A stretch of DNA of 36,054 nucleotides from Betaproteobacteria bacterium (GTDB lineage: Bacteria > Pseudomonadota > Gammaproteobacteria > Burkholderiales > Rhodocyclaceae), in contig WQYQ01000026.1 of the NCBI GenBank assembly GCA_009781175.1, forward strand, positions 1 to 36,054, in the 5' to 3' direction. A program made the position numbers and the translations under genes. Within the stretch, counting starts at the first letter, position 1. Each line of letters begins with the position of its first letter. This document shows positions 15,000 through 22,571 of the stretch, one piece after another. Under the pieces are notes generated by a model that worked only from the letters and a program-made list of their open reading frames with translations, was not told the origin of the DNA and did not search any database.

Positions 15000-15080
15000 G
15001 TCATTCTGCGCGGAGCAAAGCGGAGTCGCAGAATCCACTATCGGGGGACAAATGGATTCTGCGACTTCGCGCAGAATGAC
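15000..15080. repeat. Mini inverted-repeat element, relative of the GIY-YIG unit ends
   Basis: The left arm, 15000-15037, matches the 38-bp arm at 4933-4970 with two differences. The right arm, 15053-15080, is the reverse complement with ten bases missing from its middle. Only 15 bases separate them and there is no nuclease gene. It lies between the convergent phosphomannomutase and metallophosphatase genes, where the hairpin could also end transcription. It has the form of a non-autonomous derivative of the 4933-5310 unit. Confidence 0.85.
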
Positions 15081-15136
15081 CACGGGTTGAACGTAAGCGC
15101 CGCCGGTTCAATCCTGCAAGCGCGCTTGAGCGAAAA

Positions 15137-16543
15137 CTACTGCTTAACCTGCGCCACATCACAAACCGACTTACGTCCCTCGATCCGGCAGACGTTCACG
15201 GCATGGCCAGCGCTGTCCCACACCTTGACGTCCCAAGCGCTTGCGCCGCTGCGTTCGAGCGTCATGAAGCCGAACCCATTCACCCAGGAGCTATGCTGCT
15301 CAACGACTGCGCCCACGGCGGGCGTCGCATCGGCCGACAATATTTCGGGCAAAGGCACGATGTCCTCCTGCGTGCCGGAAAAGCCGGTGACAAACTGGGT
15401 CGGGTGCGGTGTGGCGAAGCTGACTTCCTGCCAGACGTGGACATGGCCGGACAACATGGCGTTGACGCGCGGCGGCAGCAAGAGCGGATCGAGCGCGCTC
15501 AAGACAGATTGCAGACCCTGATTACCCGGTAAAAGCGCCACCTTGCCCGCCCCGTCCCGCTTGGCCGCGAAGCCCAGGATCGGATGGTGGTTCACGCCTA
15601 TGTTGTAGGACGCCCGTTGCGACAAGGCGTCGAGCTTACGGTACAGGTCGCGGTACTTCGCCGCGCGGATATCGTCCTGGGGAATCGGCTGGCCCGTGGT
15701 GTTGGAGGTATCGAGCACGATCACCTGGGCATCGCCTCCGAGCGGCACGGCATAAGGATCGCTGTAGTCGCCGATGTCATCGTTGGCGGCATCGTTGCAA
15801 TCACGCCCGGGCAACAGCGCACGCGGATCGAGCAGACGCCACCAACCCTGCCCGGCGCGCGCGCAGGACTCATGATTGCCGCGCGTCACGATCCAGGGCG
15901 CGGCTTGCAGCAAAGGCGCGGCCGGTTTGAAAAAGTCCTCGCGCCAGGCATCCCAGCCGTACCCCCAGGGGCTGCCGGCGCAGCCCAGCTTGTCTTGCGG
16001 ACAAGCGTTCTCACGGTAGTGATAGTCGCCGACATGGATCACGAGATCGGGTTTCCAGGCCGCGGCGGCGGCGGCGACTTTAGCGAATGGGTATTGCTCG
16101 GGGTCATTGCAGGCTTGGTAAGCCTTATCGCTTTTCTTCAAACGGCAGCCGGTGTCGCCGATGACGACGATGCGCTTGATCTCGGCGCGCGGCAGCGGCA
16201 GCGCTCGGCCCTCGACCTGCGCCGTGGCGGTATGGGGCGGAATCTCAAGCTCGCAGGTCAGCAGCGGAAACGCGGACGGCTTGGAATCGGACGGAGCGGA
16301 AAGCGTCGACCGCAGCGGCATGGTCTGCGCATCGGCGCGCAGATGCATGGGCACCGCGCGGCCGTCCATGTTCAACTGCGGGCATTGCGCCGCGGAGGTC
16401 AGCACGCGCGCAACTGGCACACCGTTTTCGCCCAGCACCACGTAAGCGGAAAACGTTTCCGCATCCTGACACATGCCGGATAGGGGGGCACAGCCGAGCA
16501 ATAACACGGCGACGGCGCGGAAGGAACAGGTAAATAAAGACAT
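15137..16543 (-). CDS. Exported metallophosphoesterase (calcineurin-like)
   Basis: This 468-residue protein has an N-terminal export signal with a possible lipobox (LLGC, cysteine near residue 18). The five metallophosphoesterase motifs are in order: GDTGC (near 130), GDYHYRE (near 173), GNHES (near 223), NHHPILG and GHVHVW. The core thus has a complete two-metal site and should hydrolyse phosphate esters in the periplasm or at the envelope. ATG 16543 has GGAG about 8 bases upstream and lies 13 bases after the tonB stop, so it is the last gene of the receptor/exbB/exbD/tonB operon. That suggests it works on the imported ligand or frees phosphate from it. The substrate is unknown. Confidence 0.85.
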   Translation of the reverse strand: MSLFTCSFRAVAVLLLGCAPLSGMCQDAETFSAYVVLGENGVPVARVLTSAAQCPQLNMDGRAVPMHLRADAQTMPLRSTLSAPSDSKPSAFPLLTCELEIPPHTATAQVEGRALPLPRAEIKRIVVIGDTGCRLKKSDKAYQACNDPEQYPFAKVAAAAAAWKPDLVIHVGDYHYRENACPQDKLGCAGSPWGYGWDAWREDFFKPAAPLLQAAPWIVTRGNHESCARAGQGWWRLLDPRALLPGRDCNDAANDDIGDYSDPYAVPLGGDAQVIVLDTSNTTGQPIPQDDIRAAKYRDLYRKLDALSQRASYNIGVNHHPILGFAAKRDGAGKVALLPGNQGLQSVLSALDPLLLPPRVNAMLSGHVHVWQEVSFATPHPTQFVTGFSGTQEDIVPLPEILSADATPAVGAVVEQHSSWVNGFGFMTLERSGASAWDVKVWDSAGHAVNVCRIEGRKSVCDVAQVKQ

Positions 16544-16556
16544 GCGATTCTCCGTG

Positions 16557-17258
16557 TCAGCCCGCATTCAACTCGAACACGACCGTGACTTGATACGTCA
16601 TGCTCTTGTCGGCGAGCGAATCGGGGATGGGCGGCACGGCGGCATGCGTGACGGCGGCCAGCGCCGCCTGATCGAGCATGCCGTTGCCGCTGCTTTGAAT
16701 GATGCGCACATGGCTGAATGCGCCGTCGTGGAACACGAACTCAACCCGCGCCTTGCCTTGGGCGTTCATCGTGCGCGCGGCGAAGGGATATACCACCGCG
16801 GCCTGGATCGCGGCGCGCAAGCGCGCGGCGAAATTGGCTTCCTTTTGCGCGGCGTCGCTGGCATGCGCTTGTTCCTGCGCGGGCGGCGGCGCGGGAGGGG
16901 CCGCCGGCTCGGCGATCGGAGAAGGCGCAGGGGCCGGCGTAGGCTCGGGCGTCGGCTGCGCCACGGGAGGCTGCGGGGCCGGGCGCGGCAACACGACCGC
17001 GCGCTTGACCGGTGTGGGTTTTTCCAACGGCTTCGGCGGTTCCGGCTTGGGTTCTTCCTGCTTGGGCGGCGCGGGAGGCGCGTCGTCGAACACCAGGGTG
17101 ACGGGCTGCTCGGCGGTCGCGACAGACTTGGCGCTGGCGATCAATCCGGCCGCGCCGAGCAGGAGCGCGCCCTCGATCAGCACAGCGAACAGCACGGTGC
17201 GCGGCAGCGGCAGCGAACCCCGGCGTGGCGCGGGGGTGAGGACAAGGCTACTGGACAT
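16557..17258 (-). CDS. tonB: Energy transducer TonB
   Basis: This 233-residue protein has one N-terminal membrane helix (about residues 21-43), a long periplasmic proline-rich linker of PxP/KP repeats (about 55-130), and a C-terminal TonB domain: YPFAARTMNAQGKARVEFVF (read in parts), the strand with IIQSSGNGMLDQAALAAV, and the closing VTVVFELNAG. It carries proton-motive energy from ExbBD to the receptor encoded upstream. Its start overlaps the exbD end by 11 bases. The local pairing with one receptor suggests a dedicated TonB. Confidence 0.92.
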   Translation of the reverse strand: MSSSLVLTPAPRRGSLPLPRTVLFAVLIEGALLLGAAGLIASAKSVATAEQPVTLVFDDAPPAPPKQEEPKPEPPKPLEKPTPVKRAVVLPRPAPQPPVAQPTPEPTPAPAPSPIAEPAAPPAPPPAQEQAHASDAAQKEANFAARLRAAIQAAVVYPFAARTMNAQGKARVEFVFHDGAFSHVRIIQSSGNGMLDQAALAAVTHAAVPPIPDSLADKSMTYQVTVVFELNAG

Positions 17259-17640
17259 TATGCGTCGACAGCCCGATCTGGTTGATGCCGCTCTGGTGGC
17301 AGATGTCCATGACTTCGGCCAGTTGCTGCAGGTTGGCAGTCGCCGCGCCGGCGATCGTGACCACGGTTTTGTTCGAAGCCTGTGCGCGCAGCTTGGCGCG
17401 CAAAGCGTCGGTTGTCATCGGTGTCTGATCGACGACGAGCTGCCCGTCCTGATGAATCTCGATCAAGACCTTGGGCGGCGGCAGCGCCTCGCTGGTGCTG
17501 CTGGCGGGCAGGTGTCCGATCAAACCGCTGGTCGGGATCATGTTCATCGCCATCATGATGAAAAACACCAGCAGGAACAGCATGATGTCGATCATCGGGA
17601 TGATCTCGATGCGCGGCTTACGTACCTCGAAATAGCGCAT
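17248..17640 (-). CDS. exbD: Biopolymer transporter ExbD
   Basis: This 130-residue protein has one N-terminal membrane helix carrying the essential aspartate (EIIPMIDIMLFLLVFF, near residue 17) and a periplasmic ExbD/TolR domain with VLIEIHQDGQLVVD. It forms the proton channel with ExbB. I chose ATG 17640, four bases after exbB, since it gives the usual short cytoplasmic N-terminus; the frame is open to 17697 but there overlaps exbB. Confidence 0.92.
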   Translation of the reverse strand: MRYFEVRKPRIEIIPMIDIMLFLLVFFIMMAMNMIPTSGLIGHLPASSTSEALPPPKVLIEIHQDGQLVVDQTPMTTDALRAKLRAQASNKTVVTIAGAATANLQQLAEVMDICHQSGINQIGLSTHNVQ

Positions 17641-17644
17641 GTTC

Positions 17645-18325
17645 TCAACCCTTGGCGCGGGCCAGCACGACGGGGCGGCTCTCGTGGTGTACGTCATTCA
17701 GCTCGCCGCTCTGCTGCGCATAGCGGTTGATCAGCATCTGCTTGAGCGTTTCGAGCTGATGCACGAGCAGACGGATGCGGGTGTTCAGGCTGTTCAGGAA
17801 GATCAAGCCGATCATGGCGATGAACAGGCCGCTGGCGGTGGCGATCAGCGCTTCGGCTACGCCGCCGGTGATCTGCGTCGGCCCCGAACCGCCCTGGCCG
17901 AGACCGGCGAAAGCGTTGAACATGCCGATGATGGTGCCGAACAAACCGAGCAGCGGCGCAAGGGTAACCGCCGTGTCGAGCACCCACATCGAACGGTCCA
18001 GCTTGGGAACCTCATGCAGGATGCTTTCTTCGAGGCGATCGGCGAGCAGATCGCGCTCGTTCAATTCGGGGTGAGACAGGGTCATGGCCAGCAAGGCGGC
18101 ATGCGGCAAGTGGCCGGCGCTTGCGACTTCCTTTTCGAGCAAGTCGGCGCGCAGGCGCGGCAGGCTGGCGATGCGCTCGTTAACATGCCGGCCGCCGGCC
18201 ATAACGCGATACAGAAACCACGCCCGCTCGATGATGACCGCCAGCGCCACCAGCAATAACACGGCCATCAGATACAAAGTGCCGCCCGAAGAAGCCGCCA
18301 AATCGGCCAGGTAATGGATGTTCAT
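17645..18325 (-). CDS. exbB: MotA/TolQ/ExbB proton channel family protein ExbB
   Basis: This 226-residue protein has three hydrophobic segments: one near residues 14-34 and two in the C-terminal half (LDTAVTLAPLLGLFGTIIGMFNAF and ALIATASGLFIAMIGLIFLN, read in parts). The conserved TLAPLLGLFGTIIGM block forms part of the channel with ExbD. It is preceded on its strand by a terminator-like hairpin after the receptor gene. Confidence 0.93.
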   Translation of the reverse strand: MNIHYLADLAASSGGTLYLMAVLLLVALAVIIERAWFLYRVMAGGRHVNERIASLPRLRADLLEKEVASAGHLPHAALLAMTLSHPELNERDLLADRLEESILHEVPKLDRSMWVLDTAVTLAPLLGLFGTIIGMFNAFAGLGQGGSGPTQITGGVAEALIATASGLFIAMIGLIFLNSLNTRIRLLVHQLETLKQMLINRYAQQSGELNDVHHESRPVVLARAKG

Positions 18326-18350
18326 AAACGATCCGTGAGTGCGATGTTTG

Positions 18351-18390
18351 AAAAAAACGGCCCCGCGGCGACGTAATCGCCTGGGGGCCT
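18351..18390 (-). terminator. Terminator/attenuator between the TonB receptor and exbB
   Basis: On the minus strand GGCCCC...GGCG and CGCC...GGGGCC pair as a two-part stem around ATTACGT, then GTTTTTTT follows. It lies right after the receptor stop. Partial read-through would set a high receptor to ExbBD-TonB ratio. Confidence 0.8.
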
Positions 18391-18401
18391 AAACGCGTCA
18401 A

Positions 18402-20681
18402 TCAGAAATCCGCCGTCAGCGACAGCATGGCGCTGCGCGGCGCCTGGAACAGGAAGGTGTCACCGGCGTCGGGCTGGCCGTAAGCGGCGCTGCCTGGCGT
18501 GGAATTGACCGGCTTGACCGCGATCGGGTCCTTTTTGTTGAACACGTTGAAAACGCCGAGCTGCACCCTGAGCGCCTTGGCGCTCAGGCCCGGATTGGCA
18601 ATGGTGTAGCCGATGTTGAAGTCGGCCTGGGTGACTGCGTTCATCTTGTAGGCGCTGCCGTCAAGCGCGTACATCGGGCCCATGCGCTTGTAGATGAACG
18701 AGGAGTTCCAACTACCCGAGTTGAACAGCAGACCCAGCGCCGCGGTCATATTGGACACGCCCGCAATCGTCAGACCGGTATCGTTGGAGGTCGCGTGGTT
18801 GAGCGAGCCGTTGGCGTAGGCCGAGAAGCCGCCGCCGACCACGTAGGTGATCTGGCCTTCAATACCCTTGTACTTCACGCCGCCCTGGTTGTAGTAGATC
18901 GGTTGCGAATCGGTCCCGGGCATGATGGCGAATTTATTGGTGAAATCGATCCAATAAACGTTGGCGTCGACAACCAGCTTGTCCGACTTGTGCACGAAAC
19001 CGAGCTGGTAGTTGGTGGAACGCTGCGGACTCACATTGGAAGCCGTCGCATTCGTGCTCTGGAACAGGCTGACGTCTGGCGCCAGCATGCCCTTGGCGTA
19101 TTGCGCATAGGCCGACCAGGTCGGGTCAAACTTGTAGTTGGCCGTCAGGAAGGGCAAGGCGGCGTGGAAGGTCTTGGAGAAATTCTGGGGAATCCGCGCC
19201 GTCTGATTCACCTCCGCATCGACGCTCAGGCGCGTCGAGTTGTATTTGACGCCCGGCGTCAGCGTCAACTCCGGCGTGACGGCCCATTCGAACTCGGCGA
19301 AGGGCTGGGTCACGAACCACTGCGAATGCTGATCGAACTTGACGTTGTTGGGGCCGGCATGCACGCCAGGCACCGCCGCCTCCTTGTAGTTCGGCGTCAT
19401 GTCGAGCAGGTTGACGTCGGACTGGGCGCGGTGCGTATCCGATTTTTCCAACCACAGGCCGAAGCGCGCCAAGCTGCCGCCGAACTGCTTAGTCGCCCTG
19501 AAAGTGTTGCCCCAGTTATCGTATTTGTTGAGTTTGATGTAGCCCGGCATCTGGTTGGCAATCGTATTGCCGGTAGGGCCCTTTACGTTGCCGAGGCCGA
19601 CGCCCGGCACGTTGCCGCTGTCGGAAGCCAGAGTGTCGTTGGTGTAGTAGTAGTTATAGACTTGGTTGTCGATGCCCCAGCCGTCGCCCAGATCGCTTTG
19701 CAAGCGGATGTAGTGCATGCCGGTGCTTTTATCCACGCGGTTGTAGCCGAAGAAGTTCGCTTTGGCGGGGTCGTCGCTCAGCACATAATCCTTGCCATAG
19801 GCGGCCGCCTGCGCCATGGTCAGACCGTTGTCCTTATCCGGCTGATAGTAGTAATTGCGGTTGTAGTTGAAATTGGCGGTCAGCAGCGTGCTTTGGCCCA
19901 GCGGCTTTTCGACCTTGAGCGAAACGTTGTCGCCCTGGATCGAACTGAAAGTGCGGTAGCCGTCGCTGGTTTGACGCTGCGCGCTGAGCCCGATCTTGGC
20001 GTCCCCAGCGTTGGCCAGGACGCCGGAGTCATAGCGCAAGCCATAGAGCCAGGTATTCCAGGAGCCGCCCGCGCCGAAGGCTTCAATGTTCTGCTCGCTC
20101 GGCAACTGCCGCGAGAACAGGTTGATCGAACCGCCGAAAGTCGCCTGGCCGATGTCGCTCGCCTTGCCGGGACCACGCTCGACAACCACGCTGCCGATGA
20201 CCGAAGCCGGGAAATAAGAGGTCGAGTGGTGCGTCGACCCGTTGGTGTCGCCAAACGGAATGCCATCCCAGGTAACGTTGTATTCGCCGTCCTTGAAACC
20301 GCGCAAACTGTTCTTGGTTTCGGCCAAGCCGGGGCCGTTCGGGCTGATGCCGCCGGTCACGCTGGGCGCGATGGCGGCGACCGCGGAGAAATCGGCGACC
20401 GGAGAGGTTGAATTCTCGATGAAGTCGCGGCTGATGATCGACTGCGGTTGCGTCACGCTCAATGAAGAGCGCGTCGGCGCGACCGCTGCCGCGGTTCCCT
20501 GCCTGCTGGCCGTGCTGCTTCCCACGCTTGCCTGCGTTCCGACCGTACCCAGGTCGGTGGCGTCTTCCGCCGCGTAGGCGGATTGGATCGCGCAGGCTAA
20601 AACGGACATCACGAGGCCCACGGGAAAAGAGCGGGCAAAATGGATACGGGGGGAGGCTGCTTGAGACACTTTTATTTTCAT
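18402..20681 (-). CDS. TonB-dependent outer-membrane receptor
   Basis: This protein of 759 residues (from ATG 20681) has a signal peptide ending near AYA, a short N-terminal TonB-contact region, a plug domain (SVTQPQSIISRDFIENS, then NSLRGFKDGEYNVTWDGIPFGD and VERGPGKASDIGQATFGGSINLFSR, read in parts), and a C-terminal beta-barrel ending in phenylalanine (SLTADF). I chose ATG 20681 because it gives a normal signal peptide; ATG 20741 would add a second hydrophobic stretch. Neither start has a good ribosome site. Its own exbB, exbD, tonB and an exported phosphatase follow. No siderophore or vitamin B12 gene is near and no cobalamin riboswitch is seen, so the ligand is unknown. Confidence 0.9.
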   Translation of the reverse strand: MKIKVSQAASPRIHFARSFPVGLVMSVLACAIQSAYAAEDATDLGTVGTQASVGSSTASRQGTAAAVAPTRSSLSVTQPQSIISRDFIENSTSPVADFSAVAAIAPSVTGGISPNGPGLAETKNSLRGFKDGEYNVTWDGIPFGDTNGSTHHSTSYFPASVIGSVVVERGPGKASDIGQATFGGSINLFSRQLPSEQNIEAFGAGGSWNTWLYGLRYDSGVLANAGDAKIGLSAQRQTSDGYRTFSSIQGDNVSLKVEKPLGQSTLLTANFNYNRNYYYQPDKDNGLTMAQAAAYGKDYVLSDDPAKANFFGYNRVDKSTGMHYIRLQSDLGDGWGIDNQVYNYYYTNDTLASDSGNVPGVGLGNVKGPTGNTIANQMPGYIKLNKYDNWGNTFRATKQFGGSLARFGLWLEKSDTHRAQSDVNLLDMTPNYKEAAVPGVHAGPNNVKFDQHSQWFVTQPFAEFEWAVTPELTLTPGVKYNSTRLSVDAEVNQTARIPQNFSKTFHAALPFLTANYKFDPTWSAYAQYAKGMLAPDVSLFQSTNATASNVSPQRSTNYQLGFVHKSDKLVVDANVYWIDFTNKFAIMPGTDSQPIYYNQGGVKYKGIEGQITYVVGGGFSAYANGSLNHATSNDTGLTIAGVSNMTAALGLLFNSGSWNSSFIYKRMGPMYALDGSAYKMNAVTQADFNIGYTIANPGLSAKALRVQLGVFNVFNKKDPIAVKPVNSTPGSAAYGQPDAGDTFLFQAPRSAMLSLTADF

Positions 20682-20741
20682 CCCTAGAATCAATGAAACG
20701 ATCAAACCGAAAATTCTGGGAAGAAAATATTTCGCCATCAT

Positions 20742-20767
20742 TGTAATAGCATTAACAAAATATTACA
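20742..20767. promoter_or_regulatory. Candidate operator upstream of the receptor gene
   Basis: TGTAATA and TATTACA form a perfect 7-bp inverted repeat with a 12-base AT-rich spacer. It lies about 60 bases upstream of the chosen receptor start and in the shared control region with cnoX. I cannot match it to a known repressor; it is not a clear Fur or Pho box. Confidence 0.4.
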
Positions 20768-20913
20768 TTGAATGGCTGCGGCCTCTATCGTCAAGTCACA
20801 CCGCGTTCGGCTTGCTCCAATAAGTTGCCAAATCAGCAACCGAGTCCTTTAATTAAAGTTCCGGCACAAAAACCGCAAAGCCCGGCAATTTGTCTTTGGG
20901 GGAGATCGTTTTT

Positions 20914-21780
20914 ATGGAGAAACCGCATTCCGATTTCTCATTCGATGTTTCCGAACAGAATTTCGAAACCCGGGTTATTGCCGCATCGGACAACGTACCG
21001 ATACTCGTCGACTTCTGGGCGCCCTGGTGCGGCCCCTGCCGCACCTTGGGCCCGATACTGGAAAAACTTGCGGACGAATTCGGCGGGCGCTTCTTGCTTG
21101 CCCGCATCAATTCGGATGAGAACTCCGCGCTGGCCCAACAGCTCGGTGTGCGCGGGGTTCCGAATGTCAAAGCAATCTTTCAGCGCAAGCTGATCGATGA
21201 GTTCACCGGCGCTGTACCGGAAAGCCGGGTGCGCGCATTCCTGCGCAAGATCCTTCCCTCGCCAGCGCAAGCCTTGCACGAAGCGGCCAGCGCGGCCCAC
21301 GCCGAAGGCGACATTGACAGCGCATGCGCCCTCCTCATCGACGCAATCGCTCAAGACCCCGACAACGAAACCGTTCGGCTCGATCTGGCCGAACTGCTGA
21401 TTGAAAGCGGCGTGCTCGACGATGCGGCGCAAATTCTCGCAAGCGTCGGTCCCGAACCGCACGACCCGCTTCGCATTGAGCAATTGCAGGCAAGGCTTGC
21501 CTTATTCCGCAATACCCCATCGGAAAGCGCCGAAGCGCTGGAAAAACGGATTACCGCCAAGCCGGGCGATCTGCAAGCCAAGCTCGAACTGGCGCAACTC
21601 CGCGCCGCACAGGGAGACCTGGAAATGGCCTTCCGGCTTCTCCTGGGAATTATTCGGTGCGATAGAAATTTCGGCGACGACATCGCCCGCAAAACGCTGA
21701 TTCAGTTCTTTAACGCAAGCAATGATGATGTGCTGGTGCGGCGTTATCGCACCGAGCTGGCCGCTACGCTCAATCGCTGA
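20914..21780 (+). CDS. cnoX: Chaperedoxin CnoX/YbbN-type thioredoxin with TPR tail
   Basis: This 288-residue protein has an N-terminal thioredoxin domain (residues about 10-115) with the active site WCGPC (cysteines 39 and 42) and the cis-proline segment RGVPN. A C-terminal TPR-like region follows from about residue 120 (EAASAAHAEGDIDSACALL, LDLAELLIESGVLDDAAQIL, LELAQLRAAQGDLEMAF, read in parts). The layout is that of CnoX, a holdase that passes clients to GroEL and DnaK. E. coli CnoX has SQHC and is switched on by hypochlorite, whereas this one keeps a redox-competent site, like the Caulobacter protein. ATG 20914 has GGGGGAGA about 8 bases upstream; a TTG at 20890 is less likely. Confidence 0.9.
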   Translation: MEKPHSDFSFDVSEQNFETRVIAASDNVPILVDFWAPWCGPCRTLGPILEKLADEFGGRFLLARINSDENSALAQQLGVRGVPNVKAIFQRKLIDEFTGAVPESRVRAFLRKILPSPAQALHEAASAAHAEGDIDSACALLIDAIAQDPDNETVRLDLAELLIESGVLDDAAQILASVGPEPHDPLRIEQLQARLALFRNTPSESAEALEKRITAKPGDLQAKLELAQLRAAQGDLEMAFRLLLGIIRCDRNFGDDIARKTLIQFFNASNDDVLVRRYRTELAATLNR

Positions 21781-21788
21781 ACAACTTA

Positions 21789-22442
21789 CTACGGGCGCGC
21801 CCGCAGCAAATCGGCCACGTCGCGGCCGTTAACCCGGACAACAGCCCGCATCACGCCGTTTTCGTCCAGCCCCAGGGCTTCCGTCGTCACCAAGCCGGAG
21901 TCGAGAATTCCCTGCAAGCGCTGGGCGGCATGGTCATGCATCAATTCAGCGTCGGTATCGGCCCCCAAGCCTTCAATCCGGTATTTACGCCCACCCAGAA
22001 AAAACGTGGCGCCATCCACCGCATAGGCGCGTATCGGCACCGAGCGGGCTTTCACCGGAGCCCCATCGAGCGGCTTGCCGGACTCTTCCAGTGCCTTGGC
22101 GTTAATCGGGCTGTTGCTCAAAGCCCGCTCGGCAGGCGGCGCGCAGCTTCTCTTACCCTTTCTACCTTTGTGCGGGTGGCACGCAGGCTCTTTTTGGGCC
22201 TCTTCCGCATGTTTGCCGGATGTCCCTTTTTTACTTGCCGGTTTCCCCGCATCGGCTTTCCCTGTCGACTTGGATGAGGTCTTGCTCGGCTTGGCAAGCT
22301 GCGTAGCCACGGCATGGGTGAGCTTATGCTTTGTGGCAGCCGGGGCATCCGGCGCTACGCCGAAAACGAACAATGCACAGAAGCCGGCGCTTGCCACACG
22401 ACGCAACAACTCAAAACGAACGAACGATCCGGCATCCCGCAT
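21789..22442 (-). CDS. Exported protein with degenerate SNase-like (thermonuclease-fold) domain
   Basis: This 217-residue protein has a signal-like hydrophobic N-terminus (to about residue 35), a long Lys/Ser/Ala-rich low-complexity linker (about 36-105), and a C-terminal domain of about 80 residues that follows the staphylococcal nuclease pattern: VDGATFFLGGRKYRIEGLGA, then an A..L..IL.SG segment, and ENGVMRAVVRVNGRDVADLL. In active nucleases the first strand reads V.DGDT and the loop GIDAPE; here these are DGAT and GADTDAE, so catalysis is doubtful. The basic linker could bind nucleic acid or the cell surface. It converges on cnoX with only 8 bases between stops. The assignment is by pattern. 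Confidence 0.6.
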   Translation of the reverse strand: MRDAGSFVRFELLRRVASAGFCALFVFGVAPDAPAATKHKLTHAVATQLAKPSKTSSKSTGKADAGKPASKKGTSGKHAEEAQKEPACHPHKGRKGKRSCAPPAERALSNSPINAKALEESGKPLDGAPVKARSVPIRAYAVDGATFFLGGRKYRIEGLGADTDAELMHDHAAQRLQGILDSGLVTTEALGLDENGVMRAVVRVNGRDVADLLRARP

Positions 22443-22571
22443 AAAAATTCCAGCACTCCGCGAAGAGGGTCGATTTTAACGCAGGCTTGGCTCAATACCC
22501 CCTCTTGAACCCCAGCCCGGCTTCCTGCATAGTCCGCGCCTTCTTTTCATATTTCGGCCTTAACAACCTGC

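Noticed and set aside
18795..20411. 538-codon open frame antisense to the TonB receptor
   Set aside because: Val/Arg/Gly-rich shadow of the receptor gene, with no ribosome site or domain.
20700..20890. Fur box, Pho box or cobalamin riboswitch upstream of the receptor
   Set aside because: None of the consensus patterns is present; only an unassigned inverted repeat is seen.
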